Shown in pieces: positions 43,093 through 52,144 of a stretch of DNA of 64,000 nucleotides (the stretch's first letter is position 1; each line of letters begins with the position of its first letter). This DNA is from an uncultured Clostridia bacterium (GTDB lineage: Bacteria > Bacillota > Clostridia > Lachnospirales > Cellulosilyticaceae), in assembly GCA_937921505.1 (NCBI GenBank), contig CAKZUB010000009.1, forward strand, positions 1 through 64,000, written 5' to 3'. The translations under genes and the position numbers were made by a program. The notes under the pieces were generated by a model. The model did no database searches. It was not told the origin of the DNA and saw only the letters and a program-made list of their open reading frames with translations.

Positions 43093-44457
43093 ATGGCTTG
43101 TATCAGGGGTAAAAATCAATCTTTAAGAATAGGGTTAATGCATTTTCGTGTGGGAGAGACAGATGGCGTTTCTTTAGAAATGGAAAAGTGGAAAAGTGTA
43201 TTGGAGAAAATGGGGCATACTATTATCTATATAGCAGGCTCGGGTGGTAGCATCAGTGATTTTGTTAAAATAAAAGGACTTCACTATAAACATCCGGATA
43301 ATCAATTTTTGGTAGATGCTCTTTACAAAAAAGAAATCAATAATATTAGCGAGATTGAGCTTAAAAAGAAGCTAAGCGATTATACAGAAGAAATTAGAGA
43401 AGAGTTAAGTGAGGCTATAAAAAAGAATAAACTCGATATAATAATTCCTAATAATATTCTATCATTAGGATGGAACATAGGGGCAGGGCTAGCTACGATA
43501 CAAGCTATTAAAGAAACTGGTATCGGTGTTGTTTGTCATCATCATGATTTTTATTGGGAGAGAGAGCTATACTCTAATCCAAGATACGACTGGGTGAAAA
43601 CGCTACTGCAAGAAAATTTTCCGCCTAAAATGGATGGGGTCAAGCATGTGGTCATCAATAGAATTGCTCAAGAAGAGATGACAAAAAGAGGATTCAAATC
43701 ACAAGTTATTCCGAATGTTTTTGATTTCGAAAAGGAAAACTGGAAATATGATGATTACTTGAAAAATATCCGAAATGATTTAAACATAAACAATGAGCAG
43801 ATTGTTTTTCTACAAGGTACAAGGGTTGTAGAAAGAAAAGGAATCGAGCTGATTATTGAATATATAGCGACGTTTAATAAAAAAATAAAAGCCATGAGGG
43901 ACACGAGTTTGTATGATGGCCGTAAAGTAACGTTTCAGACAGAGGGGATACTACTATTGGTTGGTCAAAACGAGGATCAAGATTATTATGATAGTTTAAT
44001 AAAATTCGCTGAAAAAAGGAAGGTTAGGATTCTTGATGTTTCACAACGTTTTGCCCATAGTAGAATGTTAGATCAAGGGAGAAAAGTTTATTCTTTTTGG
44101 GATGCTTATAAATTGGGAGACATTGTATCCTACCCTAGTCTGCTAGAAGGATTCGGCAACCAATTCCTTGAAGCTATTTATGGTAGAAAACCTGTGGTTT
44201 TGTATGAATATCCGGTGTACAAGCAAGACTTGAAACAGTATGGATTTCAGGTAATTAGTCTAGGTGATAAACATGTTATGAAAGATCGTTTAGCGACTAT
44301 AGAGAATCATATTATAGAAGATGGTGTGGAACGTGGGATAGAATTGTTAACTCATAAAGAAGAATACAATGCTGTTGTGAAAGAAAATTATGATATCTGC
44401 CTTCGCTATTTTTCTTATGCTGCACTAGAAGAAGCTTTACAAAAAATACTAATATAG
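43093..44457 (+). CDS. GT4-type glycosyltransferase
   Basis: This 454-residue retaining GT-B glycosyltransferase has an N-terminal acceptor domain (GLMHFRVGETDGVSLEMEKW, later VCHHHDFYWERELY). The C-terminal nucleotide-sugar domain has GTRVVERKGIELI and the E-x7-E type segment SLLEGFGNQFLEAIYG. There is no signal peptide. AGGAGG lies about 12 bases before the ATG, slightly far. It is first in the operon with a GH13_18 phosphorylase. Relatives with HHHDFYWER-like segments are, to my memory, linked to mannosyl- or glucosyl-glycerate type solutes, but the acceptor is inferred. Confidence 0.75.
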   Translation: MACIRGKNQSLRIGLMHFRVGETDGVSLEMEKWKSVLEKMGHTIIYIAGSGGSISDFVKIKGLHYKHPDNQFLVDALYKKEINNISEIELKKKLSDYTEEIREELSEAIKKNKLDIIIPNNILSLGWNIGAGLATIQAIKETGIGVVCHHHDFYWERELYSNPRYDWVKTLLQENFPPKMDGVKHVVINRIAQEEMTKRGFKSQVIPNVFDFEKENWKYDDYLKNIRNDLNINNEQIVFLQGTRVVERKGIELIIEYIATFNKKIKAMRDTSLYDGRKVTFQTEGILLLVGQNEDQDYYDSLIKFAEKRKVRILDVSQRFAHSRMLDQGRKVYSFWDAYKLGDIVSYPSLLEGFGNQFLEAIYGRKPVVLYEYPVYKQDLKQYGFQVISLGDKHVMKDRLATIENHIIEDGVERGIELLTHKEEYNAVVKENYDICLRYFSYAALEEALQKILI

Positions 44458-44468
44458 GAGAATGATTA

Positions 44469-46130
44469 ATGAAAGAGAAATTAGAAATGCTTTATGGAAG
44501 TGAAGCGAAATCTGTATACGAGAAAATTCAAATGCTAATTACCAAATATACTGGAAAAGTAATAGATGGTGAGAAAGCTAGGCTATCTGAAACAGACAGC
44601 ATCTTGATTACTTATGGAGATAGTATCATCAAGCTTCATGAAAAACCATTAATCACTTTAGAGAAGTTCATGAACGATAAAGTAAAAGATGCAGTTAAAA
44701 CAATACATATATTGCCATTTTTTCCCTATTCATCGGATGATGGTTTTAGCGTTATTGACTATGAGAAAGTTGATCAGAGCTTAGGTGGATGGGATGATAT
44801 CAAGACATTATCTAAAAACTATGACTTGATGTTCGATGGAGTTATTAACCATATTTCGAAAGAGAGTAAATGGTTTGAGTGTTATCTGAGTGGCAATGAA
44901 AACTATAAAAACTATTTTATTGAAAGCGATCCTAATGCGGATTATTCTAAAGTAGTTCGACCACGTACGTTGCCCCTTTTAACAGCATTTGAAGTCGCTG
45001 GTGAAATAAAACATGTATGGACAACCTTTAGCGAAGATCAAATTGACTTGAATTATAAGGAGCCAAAAGTATTCTTGGATATTGCAGAAATTTTGATCAA
45101 ATATGTAAAAAGAGGAGCCAAATTTATCCGTTTAGATGCAATTGGATTTGCTTGGAAAGAGGTTGGCACATCGTGTCTTCATTTAGAAAAGACACATATT
45201 ATTATTCAATTGATTAGAGAAATACTCACACAAGTAAAACAGGATGTTGTTATAGTGACAGAAACAAATGTTCCGCATGATGAAAACATAAGCTACTTTG
45301 GAAATGGATATAATGAAGCGCATATGGTTTATCAGTTTGCCTTACCGCCGCTTACTTTACATACTTTAATCTCTGGGAATAGTGAAAAATTGACCAAGTG
45401 GGCGCAATCTTTGGAGCGTGTGAGCGATGAAACCACGTATTTCAATTTTTTGGCCTCTCATGATGGGATAGGATTAAGACCTGTGGAGAAAATACTAACG
45501 GCACAAGAGAAAGAAAATATAGTTAATGCAGTGATTGAAAATGGTGGTTTTGTAAGTTATAAAGACAATGGAGATGGTACCCAAAGTCCCTATGAATTAA
45601 ACATCAACTATATGGAGGCATTAAATAATGAGCAGATCAATGAAAATATATTAATTGATAAATTTATTGCCGCAACGGGTATCTTGTACTCGATGATTGG
45701 GGTACCTGGGGTTTATATCCATAGCCTTCTAGGGTCTTGGAATGATATTGAAGGTGCCAAAAAGACAAAAATAAACCGTAGAATCAATCGGGAAAAACTA
45801 GATTATGATAGGTTGATTTTGGAATTGGAACAGAATGATCGAAGAAAAGAAGTGTTTGGGAGAAGTTTACATCTGCTGAGTATTCGTAAGAGGGAGAAAG
45901 CTTTTCATCCATATGGTAATCAAGAGATTATTGCAGATGATCAGCGACTTTTTATCATAAAACGTTATAGCTTGGATAGGAGTGAGACGATTATAGCAGT
46001 GATTAATATCTCTGATCAAAAAGTTATGTATCAAGGTAAAGGGGTTAATCTTATTACTGGAAAGAAAGTGTGTGGAGCATTTACACTCAGTTCCTACGAA
46101 GTTGTATGGTTAAAAGAAGAGGTTGTATAA
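44469..46130 (+). CDS. GH13_18 glycoside phosphorylase (sucrose or glucosylglycerate phosphorylase-like)
   Basis: This 553-residue enzyme of the sucrose phosphorylase subfamily has nucleophile D223 in FIRLDAIGFAW, acid/base E265 in VTETNVPH and third carboxylate D332 in SHDGIG. Phosphorolysis releases glucose 1-phosphate. Length and segments such as RPRTLPLLT and KEVGTSCLHLEKTH resemble E. coli YcjM, a glucosylglycerate phosphorylase, more than the roughly 490-residue true sucrose phosphorylases. It lies 11 bases after the glycosyltransferase gene and before an importer. Substrate remains inferred. Confidence 0.85.
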   Translation: MKEKLEMLYGSEAKSVYEKIQMLITKYTGKVIDGEKARLSETDSILITYGDSIIKLHEKPLITLEKFMNDKVKDAVKTIHILPFFPYSSDDGFSVIDYEKVDQSLGGWDDIKTLSKNYDLMFDGVINHISKESKWFECYLSGNENYKNYFIESDPNADYSKVVRPRTLPLLTAFEVAGEIKHVWTTFSEDQIDLNYKEPKVFLDIAEILIKYVKRGAKFIRLDAIGFAWKEVGTSCLHLEKTHIIIQLIREILTQVKQDVVIVTETNVPHDENISYFGNGYNEAHMVYQFALPPLTLHTLISGNSEKLTKWAQSLERVSDETTYFNFLASHDGIGLRPVEKILTAQEKENIVNAVIENGGFVSYKDNGDGTQSPYELNINYMEALNNEQINENILIDKFIAATGILYSMIGVPGVYIHSLLGSWNDIEGAKKTKINRRINREKLDYDRLILELEQNDRRKEVFGRSLHLLSIRKREKAFHPYGNQEIIADDQRLFIIKRYSLDRSETIIAVINISDQKVMYQGKGVNLITGKKVCGAFTLSSYEVVWLKEEVV

Positions 46131-46143
46131 AAACGTTATTAAA
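46126..46143 (+). promoter_or_regulatory. Second, imperfect LacI-type operator at the phosphorylase stop codon
   Basis: TATAAAAACGTTATTAAA matches the 43052 operator at 16 of 18 positions and overlaps the stop codon of the phosphorylase gene. Its centre is about 119 bp from that of the next operator, a distance compatible with a repression loop. Confidence 0.5.
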
Positions 46144-46242
46144 TTATGCTCAACTAAAAAATAACATACTATACATATTGCACAACAAAACTTGATGTAA
46201 ATTAGTTAAATTAGAAATTATATGCATAATATATAAATATAT

Positions 46243-46272
46243 ATTGTAAAAACGTTTTTACAATGTTATAAT
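46243..46272 (+). promoter_or_regulatory. Promoter inside a LacI-type operator before importer C
   Basis: A perfect 22-bp palindrome (46243-46264) has core TAAAAACGTTTTTA, the same core as the 43052 site. TTGTAA (46244-46249) and TATAAT (46267-46272) are 17 bp apart, so the operator fills the promoter spacer and would directly block polymerase. Confidence 0.82.
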
Positions 46273-46354
46273 TAACATCATGATACAGCATTCGTATAGC
46301 CCAAAAGTTTATTTGTAATTTAATAAAATCTAAACGAGAAGAAGGAGTAAGAAA

Positions 46355-47671
46355 ATGAGAAGAATGAAAAAAGGTATTACATTTCTATTTTTAGCAATGA
46401 GTATTTTCGTTTTAGCAGGTTGCCAGGGTGAAGTTAAAAGTGAGCCAGCAGAGAGTAAGTCGGCAGAAACTAAGCCAGCAGACAGCAAACCAACAGGCAG
46501 CAACCCGCAGGAGTTGGTTATACTAAGTGACTTCGGTCGAGAAGTTGTTGAAAAGGAACTTTACTGGAAAGAAATATTTGAACCATTTGAAAAAAAGTAT
46601 AATGTTCAAATCAAATTTGAAACTTTAGCTCAAACACAAGATACCTTTAACAAAATTGATTCAGAGCAAAAAGCTAACAATTATACAGTTGATTTATTAA
46701 TTTCTCATTTTGGAACGATGACTGAGTATCTTAATGAAGGATATGTAGAAGATAGTACAGTATTAGAGGGGGAAATGAATGACCGTACATTCTTAAGAAC
46801 TTTTGATGGCTCAACTACTTTAGGTGGAAAGCGTTATTTCTTCCCGATTAACTCAGATGTTTATTTATCCTATGCAAACAAGGACGCATTTGATTTTCTT
46901 CCAGTAGGGTTGACCAAAGAAAACGTATTAGAAGGGAAATATACTTGGGAACAGTTTGTTGCTTGGGGTGATGCTATTGGTGGAAAAGTACATATGAAAG
47001 CTTTACCAGTTAAAATGCTGCTTTATCAAATAGGCGGTATGGCTTTATCTAATGGTGGTGAATTTCCAAAATTAAATGATGCAGGTAATTTAAAAGCATG
47101 GCAAGATGTAATTGCAATGAAAAAAAATATCCATCCTGAAAGTGCAACAACATCTGATAGCGCGACAATGATGGCTGAAAATACAGTTTATCTTTCTTTT
47201 GAACTAATGGCACCTTTAGCAACGGCTTATAAAGCAGCTCCTGCAAAATATGAAGTGTTCCCAGGACCTATTGGGACAACAGGTAAAGCGGGTTCGATTA
47301 TTGGTGGTCATGGTATTGGTATTGTGAAAAATGCTCCTAATAGAGAACTAGCGGAAGAATTTATTAAATGGTTCACAGCACCAGAACAAATTGTGCATGC
47401 TGCACTTGGTACAATTCCAACTATTGAAGAAGCAACCTTAGTATTAGGGGATGACCCAGAAGAGCAAGTGATTAAGCAAGGATTAGAAACTGTTAAAAAT
47501 GCAAATGTTGAAGGTTTGCAAATGATTTCAACATATACTTCATGGGCAGATGTAAAAGGTTGTTATGATGTGATTTATGCGGGTATTATGGACAATTCAA
47601 TTACACTAGATAATTTAAAACAAAAATTGGATGAGCAACAAAGCGTATTGGAAAGTTTATTAGTACAATAA
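46355..47671 (+). CDS. Sugar ABC importer, substrate-binding lipoprotein (importer C)
   Basis: This 438-residue lipoprotein has a basic start, a hydrophobic signal and a lipobox with FVLAGCQG. A linker of repeated S/A-E-S/T-K-P units (about residues 27-50) precedes the binding domain, which opens LVILSDFGREVVEKELYWKE. GAAGGAG precedes the ATG. It is transcribed from its own LacI-controlled promoter and followed by a hairpin (47680-47715) before the permeases. Genomic context suggests a glucoside cleaved by the GH13_18 phosphorylase. Confidence 0.87.
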   Translation: MRRMKKGITFLFLAMSIFVLAGCQGEVKSEPAESKSAETKPADSKPTGSNPQELVILSDFGREVVEKELYWKEIFEPFEKKYNVQIKFETLAQTQDTFNKIDSEQKANNYTVDLLISHFGTMTEYLNEGYVEDSTVLEGEMNDRTFLRTFDGSTTLGGKRYFFPINSDVYLSYANKDAFDFLPVGLTKENVLEGKYTWEQFVAWGDAIGGKVHMKALPVKMLLYQIGGMALSNGGEFPKLNDAGNLKAWQDVIAMKKNIHPESATTSDSATMMAENTVYLSFELMAPLATAYKAAPAKYEVFPGPIGTTGKAGSIIGGHGIGIVKNAPNRELAEEFIKWFTAPEQIVHAALGTIPTIEEATLVLGDDPEEQVIKQGLETVKNANVEGLQMISTYTSWADVKGCYDVIYAGIMDNSITLDNLKQKLDEQQSVLESLLVQ

Positions 47672-47679
47672 TATCATCC

Positions 47680-47715
47680 AAAGTACAAGAAGGGTATGCT
47701 CTCTTCTTGTACTTT
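47680..47715 (+). terminator. Hairpin between binding-protein and permease genes of importer C
   Basis: AAAGTACAAGAAG (47680-47692) pairs exactly with 47703-47715 and is followed by T residues. It would terminate most transcripts after the binding-protein gene. Confidence 0.82.
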
Positions 47716-47789
47716 TTTGAAAGAACCGCACTAATAAAGGTGCTATTTATTGCAAAGAATTATGATAAAATAAATAAAGAGGTGTTCTG

Positions 47790-48713
47790 ATGGATGAAAG
47801 ATTAGTTAGTCGACAAAAGAAAAAGAATATATTTAAATCACCCTATATGTTATTGGTACCAGCATTGTTATTTTACTTAATTTTTTGGTTCTTTCCGGTG
47901 ATGGCTTCATTATTCGAAAGTTTTACATCGACATCAGGCACCGTGGGTTTAGAAAACTTTAAAATGATGTTTAATGAGAGTCTGTTTATAAAGGCTTTGA
48001 TTAATACACTTATTTTCACGGGTGTTTCTTTGATGCTTCAGTTTATACTAGCGTTGTTAGTAGCAGTTCTGGCCAATCGGAAGTTTAAAGGATCTAAGCT
48101 TTTTTTGTTTATCATGCTTATTCCTATGGCACTTCCGCAATCAGCAGTTGGTATTTTATGGAATACAGGATTGGTTGAATCAGGATGGATCAATTCCCTT
48201 CTAACATCAACAGGTATCCAAAGTGTATTAGAGGTTCTGAATCTAGCGAGTGGTTTAACGATTTGGAAAAACGTAAGTGGTATTGAGGCTGTTTTGATGC
48301 TTATACTTATTGATACATGGACAGTCATGCCGTCAGTGATGATTATTATTTTAGCAGGATTACAAAACTTTAATGAAGAATATAAAGAGGCAGCACAAGT
48401 TTTTGGAGCTACAAAGTTTCAAGCTTTTACAGATATCGTTATCCCTATTATCAAACCATCTATTATCACAGCCATGTTACTTAGATTGATTTCAGGTTTG
48501 CAAGTTTGGCTTATTGGTGTTATGATCTTTGGTTTTAATAATGTTCCGTTCTTAGTTGAAAGAATTGTTTATTATACAGATAAGGTAAGAACAGGTGTAA
48601 ATAGTTATAAACTTGCAAATACCTATTCAATATTTACCCTTTCAGTTGTATTTTTAGTTGCGTTCATCTTTGTTAAACTTACAAAAGGTAAAGAAAGGGG
48701 AGAAGTGAAGTGA
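47790..48713 (+). CDS. Sugar ABC importer permease, MalF-type (importer C)
   Basis: This 307-residue permease has six membrane segments beginning at about residue 18 (YMLLVPALLFYLIFWFFP). Its EAA loop is YKEAAQVFGATKFQAFTDIV. The usual MalF-type D-G in EAAxxDGA is replaced by VFGA, as in some trehalose/maltose-like systems. AGAGGTG precedes the ATG. It overlaps the next permease by 4 nt. Confidence 0.88.
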   Translation: MDERLVSRQKKKNIFKSPYMLLVPALLFYLIFWFFPVMASLFESFTSTSGTVGLENFKMMFNESLFIKALINTLIFTGVSLMLQFILALLVAVLANRKFKGSKLFLFIMLIPMALPQSAVGILWNTGLVESGWINSLLTSTGIQSVLEVLNLASGLTIWKNVSGIEAVLMLILIDTWTVMPSVMIIILAGLQNFNEEYKEAAQVFGATKFQAFTDIVIPIIKPSIITAMLLRLISGLQVWLIGVMIFGFNNVPFLVERIVYYTDKVRTGVNSYKLANTYSIFTLSVVFLVAFIFVKLTKGKERGEVK

Positions 48714-49738
48714 GAAGTATATGGAAAAAGACATTATTTTATATTTTTATCATTTTTATCTCATTGAGTGTTATAATTCCTTTATTTTATTTACAGACCA
48801 TTTCGTTTTCTAGTTCTATTGAGATTAATGATTATCCTAAAAAGATATTACCTTCCTTTTCTCATGAATTATTAGTCGACTGGGATGAAGAAAAAGAATA
48901 TTATGTTCTTATGAGAAAGAATAATATTGGGAAATATGAGGAACTTTATATGAGTTCCAAGTTTGATCGGATAAGTTCTTATTTAGAAACACAATTAAAC
49001 GTGCATAAAACTATAGATGAACTAAGACAAGATTTCATCATTGCCTTTGAAACAAATGAACTTGTAAAATTAAGATATTATAAAAATTTCTTTAATAATT
49101 ACCAGAAGTTTTTTAAAGTCTTTGCTGGTGCGGATAAAGCTTTGTTTAATAGTATTCAGGCGGCAATTATTACTATTTTAATATCAATGACCATTGGCAG
49201 TGCTGTGGGTTACGCTTTAGCAAGAACGAGTATTAAAGGTAAAGATGGCATTAGTTTAGGGAGTTTGGTTGTTAGGATGTTTCCAATGGTCTCAATTTCC
49301 GTACCTATGGCAATTTTATTGGTAAAATATGGGCTGTATGACACGATGATTGGTTTGGCTATAGTTTATTCGATTCCAAATATTGGGCTTACAGCAGCGA
49401 TTACAAGAAGTATATTTCTTGGTGTCAATAAAGAATTTGAAGAAGCGAGTTTAGTTTTTGGAGCAAATAAAATTCAAACCTTTAGCAAAATCACTGTTCC
49501 ACTTATCCTTCCAGCATTTGCAGCATCTAGTATGTATGCATTTATTACAGCGTGGAATGACACAGCAGTATCGTTGCTGTTAACAAATAGAAATGAAACG
49601 TTAGCACTTTTGATTTACAAATCAATTGGGGGGGCATCATCTATTCATTATGCGGCATCGGGGGCAATTGTACTGATTGTGCCAGCGTTGGCATTTACAT
49701 TTTTATTGAAGAACTATATTACGCAAATGTGGGGATAG
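48710..49738 (+). CDS. Sugar ABC importer permease with large extracellular insertion (importer C)
   Basis: This 342-residue MalG-type permease starts at GTG 48710 within GTGA of the previous stop. Between the first two membrane segments it carries about 100 extra residues (roughly 30-135), charged and hydrophilic, including LLVDWDEEKEYYVLMRK. Usual MalG-type proteins are about 280 residues and lack this. The EAA loop FEEASLVFGANKIQTFSKIT is intact. The insertion should face outside and could contact the binding protein. Confidence 0.87.
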   Translation: MRSIWKKTLFYIFIIFISLSVIIPLFYLQTISFSSSIEINDYPKKILPSFSHELLVDWDEEKEYYVLMRKNNIGKYEELYMSSKFDRISSYLETQLNVHKTIDELRQDFIIAFETNELVKLRYYKNFFNNYQKFFKVFAGADKALFNSIQAAIITILISMTIGSAVGYALARTSIKGKDGISLGSLVVRMFPMVSISVPMAILLVKYGLYDTMIGLAIVYSIPNIGLTAAITRSIFLGVNKEFEEASLVFGANKIQTFSKITVPLILPAFAASSMYAFITAWNDTAVSLLLTNRNETLALLIYKSIGGASSIHYAASGAIVLIVPALAFTFLLKNYITQMWG

Positions 49739-49752
49739 AAAGGAAGATATAA

Positions 49753-50832
49753 ATGTCATATTTAAAATTAGAAAATGTTAGAAAAGTATATAACAAAAAA
49801 GTTGAAGCAGTTAAAGAGTTTAGCTTGGAAATACATAAAGGTGAGTTTGTTGCTTTCTTAGGACCTAGTGGCTGTGGCAAGACAACAACATTGAGAATGA
49901 TTGCTGGTTTGGAATCTGTAACTGGAGGAGATATTACATTAGAAGGCAAATCAATCATTGAACTTGAACCTAAAGATCGTGGCATTTCAATGATTTTCCA
50001 AAGCTATGCTGTTTGGCCCCATATGACAGTCTTTGATAATGTAGCTTATGCCTTAAAGCTGCAAAAGAAAAGTAAAGAAGAGATCAATCAAATTGTAAAT
50101 GAAGTCGCAAAGACAGCTGATATCACTCAGTATTTAAATCGTTATCCGAGTCAGCTCTCAGGCGGTCAACGCCAAAGGGTAGCTGTTGCAAGAGCGATTG
50201 CAGTCAAACCAAAACTATTCTTAATGGATGAACCATTATCCAATTTAGATGCAAAATTAAGAGTAGCGATGAGAACTGATTTGAAACGAATTCATCAAGA
50301 GGTGAAAGCGACATCGATCTTTGTCACGCATGACCAATCGGAGGCATTAAGTCTAGCCGATCGGATTGTTGTTATGAACCAAGGTGTAATTGAGCAAATT
50401 GGTTCGCCAAAAGAAATTTATCATAATAGTGAAACGATGTTCATTGCTAAGTTTATCGGATCACCACCATCTAATTTTTTATATGTAAAAGTTGTGCAAA
50501 AGAATGAGAAAATTCATCTTGTACATGATGGCTTTGATTATGAATTTATTGGGCCTGAGACAAAAACCTTAAAAGAAAAATATATGGGACAAACGATTGT
50601 ATTATCTGTAAGGCCTGAAAATATTACCGTAAACAAGGATGGGCTGATGAAGGTAATTGCAAAAATTATTGAGCCTCAAGGTTCTCATGTTATAATTAAT
50701 ACAGATATTCATGGCGAAGAAATCAAAATTGTATCTGATATTTTGGAGCTTGAATCTGGAGAAGAAATTATGCTGGGATTTAATGGCAAGGTTGCTTTAT
50801 TTGATGCTGAAACTGAAAAAAGAATTAGATAG
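49753..50832 (+). CDS. Sugar importer ATPase, MsmK/UgpC type
   Basis: This 359-residue ABC ATPase has Walker A GPSGCGKTT (residues 37-45), Q-loop QSYAVWPH, signature LSGGQ (135-139), Walker B LFLMDE (155-160) and switch histidine in FVTHDQSEA. The C-terminal regulatory TOBE region (about 240-359) contains LSVRPENITV. It lies 14 bases after the permease. It is the only importer ATPase gene in the window although four binding-protein/permease sets are present. MsmK/MsmX-type ATPases are known to serve several sugar importers. Confidence 0.93.
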   Translation: MSYLKLENVRKVYNKKVEAVKEFSLEIHKGEFVAFLGPSGCGKTTTLRMIAGLESVTGGDITLEGKSIIELEPKDRGISMIFQSYAVWPHMTVFDNVAYALKLQKKSKEEINQIVNEVAKTADITQYLNRYPSQLSGGQRQRVAVARAIAVKPKLFLMDEPLSNLDAKLRVAMRTDLKRIHQEVKATSIFVTHDQSEALSLADRIVVMNQGVIEQIGSPKEIYHNSETMFIAKFIGSPPSNFLYVKVVQKNEKIHLVHDGFDYEFIGPETKTLKEKYMGQTIVLSVRPENITVNKDGLMKVIAKIIEPQGSHVIINTDIHGEEIKIVSDILELESGEEIMLGFNGKVALFDAETEKRIR

Positions 50833-50849
50833 AATCTGAATCTATTCTC

Positions 50850-50881
50850 AAAAAGTTAGGCAAGTTATTGCCTAACTTTTT
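50850..50881 (+). terminator. Terminator after the ATPase gene
   Basis: AAAAAGTTAGGCAA (50850-50863) pairs exactly with 50868-50881, with a 4-base loop and a trailing T run. Confidence 0.92.
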
Positions 50882-51013
50882 GCTGTTGATTTTTATAGAG
50901 TAGGAAAACTTGAAATTCTGACAGGTATATGAAATATTGACATAATGACATTCGAATAGAGATATGGTACATTAATAATGTATGAAATGATGTAATATAA
51001 AAGAGGTGAACCT

Positions 51014-52072
51014 ATGAAACAAGGAGCAGTTAAAAAGACTAAAATTTCAATTCATGAAGTTGCCAAAGAGGCAGGTGTTTCTGTTTCTACAGTTTCAAGA
51101 GTTATAAGAAAATATAGTAATGTTACAAAAGAGACAGAAATAAGAGTTAATGATGCTATCAAGAAACTAAATTATACGCCTAATGCAGCAGCATCAATGC
51201 TAGGCTTTGGTTCCTTAGAAAATATAGGTGTTGTATTTACTCGGTCTGCGGATAATGCTTTTCAAAATCCCTTTTTCTCTGAAGTGTTGATGGGGATTGG
51301 TCATGTTCTTGAAGAACAAGGGTATAACATGCAATTAATGATGTACAATGATGTTGTTCAAGAAAGAGAGCGGGTTATGGCAACGCTTGCAAGTGGCATG
51401 ATTCGAGGGGTTATTGTGTTATCGACACGACAGTATGATATGCTCGTTCAAGAATTAGCTAATAGCCAATACCCTTTTGTCATTTTAGGAAGAGTTGAAG
51501 GGATCTGTGTTGATAAACCTATTTATTCAGTGAATACAGACAATAAAAATGATAGTTTTAAGATTGTTGATCATTTGGCTAAACTTGGTCATAAAAAAAT
51601 AGCTATATTAAATGAATCTAAAGAGTATGTCGTTAATATTGAACGGTATGATGGCTACCGCAGAGCTTTAGTAGCAAATGGCCTGAACTTTGACCCTGAG
51701 CTCGATATTGATGCGGGTTTTACATTGGATGATGCGAGAAAAGCGGTCATAAACAAGTTGCAGGAGCGACCAGATATTTCAGCAATCTTTGCCAAAGATG
51801 ATATGAAAGCTATTGCAGCAATTCAAGGCATTAGACAGCTCGGATATAATATACCAAGCGATATAGCTATTGTAGGATACAATGACTATGAGATTGCTAA
51901 AATATCAGAACCAAGATTAACGACAATGAAAGTACCTGTTTATGACTTAGGTGTAGAATCCGCAAGAATGCTTATGAAGTTAATAGAAGGTGAAGAGTTA
52001 GAAAAAAATGAGCTTATATTGGATACTGAACTTGTTATTAGAGAGTCATGTGGCTATAAAAGTAAGAATTAA
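51014..52072 (+). CDS. LacI-family repressor
   Basis: This 352-residue regulator has an N-terminal LacI helix-turn-helix (about residues 9-60: HEVAKEAGVSVSTVSRVI, hinge YTPNAAASMLG). A periplasmic-binding-protein-like effector domain ends with DTELVIRESC. AGAGGTG precedes the ATG. It is separated from the importer by a terminator and transcribed alone. The palindromes at 43052, 46126 and 46243 are LacI-like and are the probable targets; no copy is seen before its own gene. Confidence 0.9.
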   Translation: MKQGAVKKTKISIHEVAKEAGVSVSTVSRVIRKYSNVTKETEIRVNDAIKKLNYTPNAAASMLGFGSLENIGVVFTRSADNAFQNPFFSEVLMGIGHVLEEQGYNMQLMMYNDVVQERERVMATLASGMIRGVIVLSTRQYDMLVQELANSQYPFVILGRVEGICVDKPIYSVNTDNKNDSFKIVDHLAKLGHKKIAILNESKEYVVNIERYDGYRRALVANGLNFDPELDIDAGFTLDDARKAVINKLQERPDISAIFAKDDMKAIAAIQGIRQLGYNIPSDIAIVGYNDYEIAKISEPRLTTMKVPVYDLGVESARMLMKLIEGEELEKNELILDTELVIRESCGYKSKN

Positions 52073-52093
52073 TATTTTTTTCATATGATCTAT

Positions 52094-52137
52094 AAAAGGA
52101 TGTGAGAAAGTTTAAATAACTTTTCTTACATCCTTTT
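52094..52137. terminator. Bidirectional terminator between LacI and nitroreductase genes
   Basis: AAAAGGATGTGAGAAAGTT (52094-52112) pairs with 52118-52137 with one bulge or mismatch, flanked by A and T runs. It serves both convergent genes. Confidence 0.82.
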
Positions 52138-52144
52138 TAGGGTG

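Noticed and set aside
44469..46130. True sucrose phosphorylase
   Set aside because: It is about 60 residues longer than typical ones and carries YcjM-like segments; no fructokinase or sucrose-specific gene is nearby.
46243..46264. Catabolite-response (CcpA) element
   Set aside because: The half-sites TGTAAAAA and TTTTTACA are two bases further apart on each side than in the 14-bp consensus, and a dedicated LacI gene is nearby.
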